Shown here one piece after another: positions 1 to 4,497 of a DNA stretch of 10,180 nucleotides. Every line of letters starts with the position of its first letter. The first letter of the stretch is position 1. A program made the translations under genes and the position numbers. Source of the DNA: JAGTVB01 sp964624765. Its GTDB lineage: Bacteria; Pseudomonadota; Gammaproteobacteria; HK1. The notes beneath the pieces are model-generated. The model was given only the letters and a program-made list of their open reading frames with translations. It did not search any database and was not told the DNA's origin. The DNA lies in contig CAZUZO010000129.1 in the NCBI GenBank assembly GCA_964624765.1, forward strand, positions 1 through 10,180, in the 5' to 3' direction.

Positions 1-52
1 CCTTGCCCTATGTCGGCTTAAGGGTGACTTCCTTAAAAAGCGCCGATTCGTT

Positions 53-81
53 GGGTTGGCGCGCAGCGTGTCAGCCAACCC
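53..81 (-). terminator. Hairpin downstream of the adenosyltransferase gene, possible weak terminator
   Basis: The 8-base arms GGGTTGGC (53-60) and GCCAACCC (74-81) are perfectly complementary around a 13-base loop. The hairpin lies about 20 bases beyond the stop codon of the minus-strand gene. Read on that strand, it is followed only after 13 bases by a short T-run (complement of the A-run at 36-40). That is too far for a classical intrinsic terminator, so the role is an inference. Confidence 0.3.
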
Positions 82-83
82 TT

Positions 84-104
84 GGTATCCTTACAACCTC
101 TCAG
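84..104 (+). repeat. Isolated right-end-like fragment of repeat family 1
   Basis: Bases 93-104 read ACAACCTCTCAG, identical to the right end plus target duplication of the element at 3920-4058. Over the 21 bases from 84 to 104 the match is 17 of 21. No body or left end of the element is visible before it. It may be a remnant left by deletion or a chance match. The stop codon of the adenosyltransferase gene (101-103, minus) lies inside it. Confidence 0.35.
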
Positions 105-742
105 AACTCGATACCAGGCTGGGCCTTGACGCCTTGCTCTCGGTAGGGATGCTTGATAGGACGGATCTCGCTGACCAGATCCGCCGCCGCGATCAACTTG
201 GCGGGGGCATGGCGGCCGGTCACCACCACGTGCAACATCGGCCGCCGCGAACAGAGCGTATCCAGGACCTCCTCGAGCGGCAGATACTGGTATCTCAGGA
301 TGACATTGAACTCATCCAAGATCACCATGGCATAGCTCGGATCGGCGATCATCCGCTTGGCTTCGGCCCAGGCCTTCCATGCCGTGGCGACATCTTGATC
401 GCGATCTTGCGTGATCCAGGTAAAACCGTCGCCCATGGTTTTGAAATCCACGCCTGCAAAACGCGCGAGAACCTCGCGCTCGGCACTTGGCCTCGCACCC
501 TTGATGAACTGGAGGATGCCCACCTTCATGCCGTGGCCTAGCGCGCGAAGCACCATGCCAAAAGCGGCGGTGGTCTTGCCTTTTCCGGTACCGGTATTGA
601 CGATCAGCAGACCCTTTTCCTGGGTGGCACAGGCTTGCTTCTTGTCGTAGCCCGCTCTGCGCTTTTCTGCCCTGCGTAAATAGGCCGTTCTATCCGGCGC
701 GTTATCCTCTGATCGAGCCTGTGATCGATTGTTTCGCCGCAT
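101..742 (-). CDS. cobO: Corrinoid (cob(I)yrinic acid a,c-diamide) adenosyltransferase, CobO/BtuR family
   Basis: The 213-residue product should transfer the 5'-deoxyadenosyl group of ATP to the reduced cobalt of corrinoids in the cytoplasm, a step in adenosylcobalamin synthesis or salvage. The sequence shows a P-loop GTGKGKTT at residues 51-58, directly after the beta strand GLLIVNT. It also has the family block GDGFTW (104-109), a Walker-B-like ILDEFN (141-146) and a C-terminus of the form RPIKHPYREQGVKAQPGIEF. The length is normal for the family. The basic N-terminal 40 residues resemble the flexible N-terminal segment of BtuR/CobO proteins. I chose the ATG at 742 because a GGAGG lies four bases before it; a TTG six codons upstream is less likely. 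No other cobalamin gene is in view, and no cobalamin riboswitch is recognisable upstream. Known for the family: many bacteria carry this gene for salvage alone. The symbol could equally be btuR or cobA. Confidence 0.93.
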   Translation of the reverse strand: MRRNNRSQARSEDNAPDRTAYLRRAEKRRAGYDKKQACATQEKGLLIVNTGTGKGKTTAAFGMVLRALGHGMKVGILQFIKGARPSAEREVLARFAGVDFKTMGDGFTWITQDRDQDVATAWKAWAEAKRMIADPSYAMVILDEFNVILRYQYLPLEEVLDTLCSRRPMLHVVVTGRHAPAKLIAAADLVSEIRPIKHPYREQGVKAQPGIEF

Positions 743-983
743 CCGCCCTCCCCGGTGCAAGCAAGCTGCCTAACGGATGACACCGGGGCCGACAAGGCAA
801 GGCGCATGCCGCCGACAAAATCATCCGCGACGATATCCCATAGCGGCACGCTAGCCCCGACGGAGCGGGCCCGAGGCATAAGCGCATCACATTAGATGCT
901 TGGCCCACCCCAGTGTACAAGGATGTCCCTACGAACCGCCAGACACCGCGCGACGCTATGATGACGGCGATAACCCTTCGAGA
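743..983. other. Intergenic region without a recognised gene
   Basis: This lies upstream of the adenosyltransferase gene and before the first repeat. I looked for a cobalamin riboswitch on the minus strand and found none of its conserved boxes. The small open frames here have no ribosome binding site or recognisable product. No clear promoter can be assigned. Confidence 0.4.
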
Positions 984-1348
984 CGCGCTGGGGCGTTGGT
1001 CATCGTTTCGGCCGTTTGATTACGTTTGCCCTTGGGGCAGCCGACCCCCGGGCGCGCAAGGATGTGTGCAAAGGCGCCGGACCCAAGCCGACAGGGACGT
1101 CTTCACGGCGTCCCTTGCGGCCCGGGGCCGGCTGCCGAAGGCTCGAACACCGACGGTGTGCTCCAGGGCAGCTCTGAGGTTGTGAAAAAACCTGCTACGC
1201 AACCCGATAGCGGCGTTGGGCGGTGCTCGCTCCTCGCCTATCTATCTGATATGTCTCGTCGCTGCGCGCCGTTCGCCTGGCTCTCAGGCCGCTCGCGACG
1301 GTTTTTTCACAACCTCTCTGACGAAACGATGACCATGGCCCGCGCTGG
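984..1348 (+). mobile_element. Small inverted-repeat element, family 2 copy A, interrupted by a family 1 element
   Basis: The element spans 992-1340 and is flanked by the exact 8-base direct repeat CGCGCTGG (984-991 and 1341-1348), a target site duplication. Its ends are inverted repeats: the left end begins GGCGTTGGTCATCGTTTCG, and the right end read inwards begins GGCCATGGTCATCGTTTCG, so 16 of 19 bases agree. A second copy in the opposite orientation lies at 4358-4497. Removing the inserted family 1 element and one duplicated CTCTG leaves about 205 bases. The centre contains a GC-rich imperfect hairpin (about 1036-1133) and a segment of some 65 bases missing from copy B. There is no transposase frame, so it would need an enzyme supplied in trans. 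Confidence 0.8.
1177..1315 (+). mobile_element. Small inverted-repeat element (MITE-like), family 1 copy 1
   Basis: This is a 139-base element with perfect 16-base terminal inverted repeats, AGGTTGTGAAAAAACC and GGTTTTTTCACAACCT. It is flanked by the direct repeat CTCTG (1172-1176 and 1316-1320). It differs from the copy at 3920-4058 at about 9 of 139 positions. The interior is an imperfect palindrome, so a transcript could fold over its whole length. It carries no gene. It sits inside the family 2 element, and the homologous uninterrupted place in copy B reads CCCTG once (4378-4382, minus strand), which proves a clean insertion with a 5-base duplication. Confidence 0.88.
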
Positions 1349-1480
1349 CGTGTCGCTCAGTCATGGGGCGTTGGCTTGGGAGTTTTCCTGCGCCACGGCC
1401 AGATCCTGGGTTGAATCGGCGTCGGACACGTTGCTGACAGGCCCAACACAGGTCAGCGAGGAGGCTCCCGTCAATCGATT

Positions 1481-1508
1481 GCATCATTGACATCACAACA
1501 TATGATGC
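1481..1508 (+). promoter_or_regulatory. Candidate operator of the toxin-antitoxin operon
   Basis: The perfect 7-base inverted repeat GCATCAT (1481-1487) and ATGATGC (1502-1508) has half-site centres 21 bases apart, two helical turns. It overlaps the -35 box and the spacer of the predicted promoter. A ribbon-helix-helix antitoxin bound as paired dimers would fit this geometry. Autorepression by VapB or VapBC is established for the family; that this repeat is the site is inferred. Confidence 0.6.
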
Positions 1509-1515
1509 TTATTCT
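1487..1515 (+). promoter_or_regulatory. Sigma-70-type promoter of vapBC
   Basis: A consensus -35 box TTGACA (1487-1492) is followed after exactly 17 bases by TATTCT (1510-1515), which matches the -10 consensus at four of six positions including the key first two and last. Transcription would begin at about 1521-1523, on or next to the A of the antitoxin start codon, giving a leaderless or nearly leaderless message. Confidence 0.6.
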
Positions 1516-1522
1516 GCGTCAG

Positions 1523-1789
1523 ATGCGTACGACAGTCACTATCGACGACGATCTGCTGGCTCAGATTGAAGATCTGCGCCGGCGTGAAGGACTCTCATTC
1601 AGGGGCGCTTTAAACCAGCTGCTACGTGCCGGGATCCAGTCCCAGGGGCAACCCCCTAAACCCACCCCTTATCGAACGCCGACCCGCAAGCTCGGTCTTC
1701 GCACTGGGGTCGACGCGACAAAGCTCAACCAACTGGTTGACGAGATGGAGGCGGATGCGTTTACGTCCACAGCAAGGGGTAGAGGATGA
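1523..1789 (+). CDS. vapB: VapB-type ribbon-helix-helix antitoxin
   Basis: This is an 88-residue protein. The N-terminal 38 residues (MRTTVTIDDDLLAQIEDL onward to LRAGI) have the strand-helix-helix pattern of a ribbon-helix-helix DNA-binding domain. The next 30 residues are polar and proline-containing. The C-terminal tail (about 65-83, KLNQLVDEMEAD) is acidic and probably binds and blocks the toxin. The stop codon overlaps the toxin start (ATGA at 1786-1789), the usual coupling in such operons. I chose ATG 1523 because the domain begins there and because the predicted transcript starts there. In-frame ATGs at 1502 and 1505 and a TTG at 1487 exist but have no ribosome binding site, and they fall within the operator and promoter. 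Expected function: a labile antitoxin and autorepressor. Confidence 0.8.
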   Translation: MRTTVTIDDDLLAQIEDLRRREGLSFRGALNQLLRAGIQSQGQPPKPTPYRTPTRKLGLRTGVDATKLNQLVDEMEADAFTSTARGRG

Positions 1790-2223
1790 TCCTGCCGGAT
1801 ATCAATCTACTGGTCTACGCGATCGACGAAACCAGTGGCTTTCATGAGGAAGCGAAGGGCTGGTGGGACGGCGCGCTTTCATCATCCGCCATCGTCGGCC
1901 TGTGCTATCCGACCATACTGGGTTTCATCCGCCTCGTTAGCAGCCGTCAGATCTTCATAGCGCCGTTGTCGGTAACCGAAGCCACCGACTACATCGCGAG
2001 TTGGTTGGCACAGCCCAATACGACGATCGTCGTGCCGACACCGAGACACTGGCCCTTACTGAAGACGCTGCTCCACACCACTGGCATCGGTGCAAACCTC
2101 ACTACCGATGCGCATATCGCGGCCCTCGCCATCGAACACGGCTTTACTGTCTTTTCCAACGATACCGACTTCGCCCGCTTCGATAATCTGCGTTGGGAGA
2201 ACCCTCTGGTAAGAGCCCGCTAA
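1786..2223 (+). CDS. vapC: VapC-type PIN-domain ribonuclease toxin
   Basis: This 145-residue PIN-domain protein spans its family's usual length. It opens with MILPDINLLVYAID, giving the first metal-binding aspartate, D5. The C-terminal acidic cluster is clear: D108 in LTTDAHIAALAIEHG, then D126 and D128 in SNDTDFARF. The middle acidic residue typical of many PIN proteins is not at its usual place; the corresponding helix reads TILGFIRLVS (43-52). This form occurs in the PIN subfamily with a GF-R-L helix, so it need not mean inactivity. Known for the family: Mg2+-dependent cleavage of tRNA or rRNA, inhibited by the cognate antitoxin. The start overlaps the antitoxin stop, and AAGGGG at 1774-1779 provides the ribosome binding site. 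The pair lies between repeats, as is common for such modules. Confidence 0.85.
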   Translation: MILPDINLLVYAIDETSGFHEEAKGWWDGALSSSAIVGLCYPTILGFIRLVSSRQIFIAPLSVTEATDYIASWLAQPNTTIVVPTPRHWPLLKTLLHTTGIGANLTTDAHIAALAIEHGFTVFSNDTDFARFDNLRWENPLVRAR

Positions 2224-2347
2224 TCCGCTTCGGTCAGCTACTGGGGAGCGAAGTCTGTTCTGCGCGTCTTTACCGCTGAAGGAGAAATCACCGGGCTGTT
2301 CGTTGCGCACACGCATTCCTCATCCATCCCGACCCGCCTGGTTAGTG

Positions 2348-3538
2348 TTAGCCCATGGCACTCAATGGCTCAGACTCCGATAAACCCGGCTTCCTACCTG
2401 TCAGCAGATATTCCAACAGGTCGCGCACGGGGCGGATCTCGGTGCCAAAGGGCAGGGATTCAGAGCCTCGGAAGAATAGGCCTCGGTTTACATCACCGCG
2501 TTGGGCAGCCGCCAGTTGCGTCTCAATGCAGAACTGGCCAACCTCCCGATCGCCATCTTTGAACCCGCAATGGGTCAAGCATTCAAGGTTACGAGCACAA
2601 CCGGCGGTTTCCGGGTTAGCCCGCTCACGTAGTTGGGCTTCTTTCTTGAGATAGCGCTTCAACCAAGGCGTGAGCACGGCCCGGGCCGGTAAACCGGCTG
2701 TGCTGAGAAAAGTAACGATGTCTTGCGGCCGTGCTTCCACCAGAACCCGCTTGAAGTTGGGATGCGCATCCCCTTCAGTGGTTACGGCGAAGGGCGTCCC
2801 GATCTGTACCCCTCTGGCTCCAAGGGAAAAGAGCTGTCGCAGCTTCTCGAAGGAATTAATGCCGCCGGCGGGGATAAGGGGGATACGATCGACGGAAAGC
2901 CCTAGCTGCTTGAAGACCTCGCCGATAGCGGAGAGCACCCGGAAAAAGTCAAAGCGAGGGTCGTTCACCTGCTCTAACCGCGTGGCGCCCAGATGTCCCC
3001 CCGCATAGCGCGGATGCTCGATAACGATGGCGTCGGGCAGGCGGCCCTTGCGCCCCCAACGCTTCAGCAGCGCCCGTACCCCGCGTTCCTCGGACAAGAT
3101 CGGAATCAGCGCCACCTCATCATACCCCTTCGTTAGCTCGGGTAGCTCGAAGGGCAAGCCAGCCCCCATGATGATGGCGTTGGCACCGCTTTGACAGGCT
3201 TGTCGAACCAAATCGGCGTAGTGCTTCAAGGCGCGCATCACATTCACTGCGATAAATCCCTGGGGACCGGCGATGTCACGCGCGGCACGGATCTCCCGAT
3301 CCAGCGCTTCGAGGTTACTCTCGGCCAGGGTAGCATGGTCTCGGCATCGGTGGGTGCGTTGCATGATGTCCGGATGAAGCCGCCGCAGCTCCACACTCGC
3401 AATGGTCCCGATCGCCCCTTCCCGGGCGACAGCACCGGCTAGCCTGTGGGCCGAGATGCCAACCCCCATGCCCCCCTGAATGATGGGTAGCCGCGCTTGG
3501 CCGTGGATGACTAAAGGGGGAAAAAGACTATCGACCAT
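2348..3538 (-). CDS. Nitronate monooxygenase-like FMN-dependent oxidoreductase
   Basis: This is a 396-residue cytoplasmic TIM-barrel flavoprotein of the nitronate monooxygenase / 2-nitropropane dioxygenase family. Visible motifs in order: PIIQGGMGVGIS (18-29), GFIAVNVM (94-101), the segment EHPRYAGGHLG (174-184) with H182 at the position of the family's catalytic histidine, IPAGGI (222-227) and GARGVQIGTPF (240-250) for the FMN phosphate. Family members oxidise alkyl nitronates such as propionate 3-nitronate to carbonyl compounds and nitrite, but many are uncharacterised or act as other flavin oxidoreductases. The C-terminus carries four cysteines, C314, C320, C324 and C337, in a region resembling the cysteine-bearing tail of some family members. 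The ATG at 3538 has AGAGG about a dozen bases upstream. The gene converges on vapBC with 124 bases between. A family 1 element lies only 47 bases before its start, so its native promoter may have been displaced. Confidence 0.88.
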   Translation of the reverse strand: MVDSLFPPLVIHGQARLPIIQGGMGVGISAHRLAGAVAREGAIGTIASVELRRLHPDIMQRTHRCRDHATLAESNLEALDREIRAARDIAGPQGFIAVNVMRALKHYADLVRQACQSGANAIIMGAGLPFELPELTKGYDEVALIPILSEERGVRALLKRWGRKGRLPDAIVIEHPRYAGGHLGATRLEQVNDPRFDFFRVLSAIGEVFKQLGLSVDRIPLIPAGGINSFEKLRQLFSLGARGVQIGTPFAVTTEGDAHPNFKRVLVEARPQDIVTFLSTAGLPARAVLTPWLKRYLKKEAQLRERANPETAGCARNLECLTHCGFKDGDREVGQFCIETQLAAAQRGDVNRGLFFRGSESLPFGTEIRPVRDLLEYLLTGRKPGLSESEPLSAMG

Positions 3539-3589
3539 TGACTGCGTTTCCTCTTTGGGAAGGGGGGTCCAGAGATGTGAAGGCCTCTG

Positions 3590-3730
3590 AGCTTGTGAAT
3601 AAACCTACTGCGCTACCCGATAGCGGCGTTGGGCGGTACTCGCTCCTCACCTATCTACCTCTGATATGTCTCGTCGCTGCGCTCCGTCCGCCTGGCTCTC
3701 GGGCTGCTCGCTACGGTTTTTTCACAACCT
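3590..3730 (+). mobile_element. Small inverted-repeat element (MITE-like), family 1 copy 2
   Basis: This is a 141-base copy flanked by CTCTG direct repeats (3585-3589 and 3731-3735). Its right end is GGTTTTTTCACAACCT. Its left end has decayed to AGCTTGTGAATAAACC, two mismatches from the complement. It has two extra bases near its middle compared with the other copies, and its right-hand 60 or so bases match copy 3 without a difference. It lies upstream of the nitronate monooxygenase gene, in the same orientation as the other copies. Confidence 0.87.
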
Positions 3731-3842
3731 CTCTGGGGAACAGGAGTGGACACCGCGGCGAGTGCAGACTCTCTAGAACGAAACTTGACGCAAGGTGGTG
3801 GCGCAAAAGGGATACCTGACACCGACCGCTGGAGCGGCATTT

Positions 3843-3864
3843 TATAATTTATGCGTTAATTATA
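3843..3864. repeat. AT-rich inverted repeat
   Basis: TATAATT (3843-3849) and AATTATA (3858-3864) form perfect 7-base arms around an 8-base loop, in a strikingly AT-rich patch within GC-rich surroundings. It could be a protein-binding site or part of a promoter; neither arm has a convincing -35 partner. Confidence 0.4.
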
Positions 3865-3889
3865 TCCGTAAGTTGTTCAAGTTCGTAGC

Positions 3890-3913
3890 GAAGGGTGTCA
3901 AACCACACCCTTC
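3890..3913. repeat. Nine-base perfect hairpin next to family 1 copy 3
   Basis: GAAGGGTGT (3890-3898) and ACACCCTTC (3905-3913) pair perfectly around the 6-base loop. No T-run follows on either strand, so it is not a classical terminator. It ends one base before the duplicated target of the next element. Confidence 0.45.
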
Positions 3914-3919
3914 CCTCAG

Positions 3920-4058
3920 AGCTTGTGAAAAAACCTGCTGTGCTACCCGATAGCGGCGTTGGGCGGTGCTCGCTCCTCGCCTATCTATCTGATATGTCTC
4001 GTCGCTGCGCTCCGTCCGCCTGGCTCTCGGGCTGCTCGCTACGGTTTTTTCACAACCT
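3920..4058 (+). mobile_element. Small inverted-repeat element (MITE-like), family 1 copy 3
   Basis: This is a 139-base copy flanked by CTCAG direct repeats (3915-3919 and 4059-4063). Its ends are AGCTTGTGAAAAAACC and GGTTTTTTCACAACCT, one mismatch apart. Copies 2 and 3 are only 189 bases apart and point the same way. There is no coding capacity. Confidence 0.88.
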
Positions 4059-4218
4059 CTCAGCTGGCCGAGCAATAGACTGGGCATGAGGAGCCCGATT
4101 CAGAGCTCCCTATCGCTGCTCTCCACCCCCTCAGCCTGGTGTATGCTCCTGTACAACCACGCGATTACACATCAAGGTATCCTGTATGAAAGTCGAGCAT
4201 AAAAAGGGGACATCAAGG

Positions 4219-4353
4219 ATGGAGTGGCACGGCCGACGGGGATACAGCAAAGCGAGCGGACTTCTTTACCCCAAATGCTCCCGTTGCCACAGCAGGAGCC
4301 AGCAAGGACTCTGTTTGCGCCAGTGGCGCAAGACCGTGCTGTCGGAATGTTAG
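4219..4353 (+). CDS. Possible small cysteine-containing peptide (44 aa)
   Basis: An ATG at 4219 follows AGGGGA by nine bases and opens a 44-codon frame ending in TAG at 4351. The peptide is basic and contains PKCSRCHSRS (C20 and C23), followed by C32 and a terminal C44, faintly like a zinc-ribbon start. The stop codon lies in the probable target duplication of the family 2 element, so the frame may have been cut or altered by that insertion. I do not recognise the peptide. It could be a remnant of a larger gene or spurious. Confidence 0.2.
   Translation: MEWHGRRGYSKASGLLYPKCSRCHSRSQQGLCLRQWRKTVLSEC
4315..4331. promoter_or_regulatory. 17-base palindrome, possible operator
   Basis: TTGCGCCAGTGGCGCAA has perfect 8-base arms around a single central G. 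It lies 155 bases before the first gene of the TPR operon and before the inserted element, where a regulator site would be expected. It falls within the doubtful small ORF. The identity of any binding protein is unknown. Confidence 0.35.
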
Positions 4354-4357
4354 AATT

Positions 4358-4497
4358 GGCCAGGGTCGTCGTTTCGTCAGGGTTGCTCTGGAGCACACCA
4401 TCGGCGCCCAAACCTTCGGCAGCCGGACCCCTTGCCGCAAGGGGTCGGCCGCCCCAAGGGCAACGGTAATCAAGCGGCGGAAACCATGACCAACGCC
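4358..4497 (-). mobile_element. Small inverted-repeat element, family 2 copy B
   Basis: This is a 140-base copy in the opposite orientation to copy A. On the minus strand it starts GGCGTTGGTCATGGTTTC and ends ACGACGACCCTGGCC. Homology to copy A covers the outer parts and stops at both ends where copy A stops. The flanks TTAGAATT (4350-4357) and TTACATTT (4498-4505) agree at six of eight positions, a plausible decayed duplication. Its centre holds a perfect 9-base hairpin (GACCCCTTG at 4426-4434 with CAAGGGGTC at 4438-4446). It is uninterrupted, reading CCCTG where copy A carries the family 1 insertion. Confidence 0.75.

Larger units (their letters stand above)
4064..4357. other. Leader region of the TPR operon
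   Basis: This stretch between family 1 copy 3 and family 2 copy B holds a possible 44-codon ORF (4219-4353), a 17-base palindrome (4315-4331) and small GC hairpins such as GGAGC/GCTCC near 4090-4110. I could not find a convincing -35/-10 pair for the downstream operon, although its promoter is expected here or inside copy B. Confidence 0.4.

Noticed and set aside
743..983. Cobalamin riboswitch upstream of the adenosyltransferase gene.
   Set aside because: None of the conserved boxes of the class is recognisable on the minus strand, and the gene can be under other control.
1433..1458. GCTGAC/GTCAGC inverted repeat before the vapBC promoter.
   Set aside because: It is only six bases with a long loop. 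The stronger inverted repeat at 1481-1508 overlaps the promoter and explains regulation better.
1026..1490. 154-codon plus-strand open frame.
   Set aside because: It crosses both nested repeats, so it is an accident of the GC-rich repeat sequence.
1177..3730. Family 1 copies 1 and 2 flank vapBC and the flavoprotein gene in the same orientation, like a composite transposon.
   Set aside because: Copy 1 alone is bounded by a duplication, and the interrupted family 2 element resumes directly after it. Each copy was therefore inserted separately.
1172..4063. CRISPR-like array, because of three similar repeats.
   Set aside because: The copies are 139-141 bases long with terminal inverted repeats and target duplications, and are far apart at irregular spacing.
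4224..4469. 81-codon plus-strand open frame in the leader region.
   Set aside because: It runs through the inserted family 2 element and has no recognisable features. The 44-codon frame in another phase has the better ribosome binding site.
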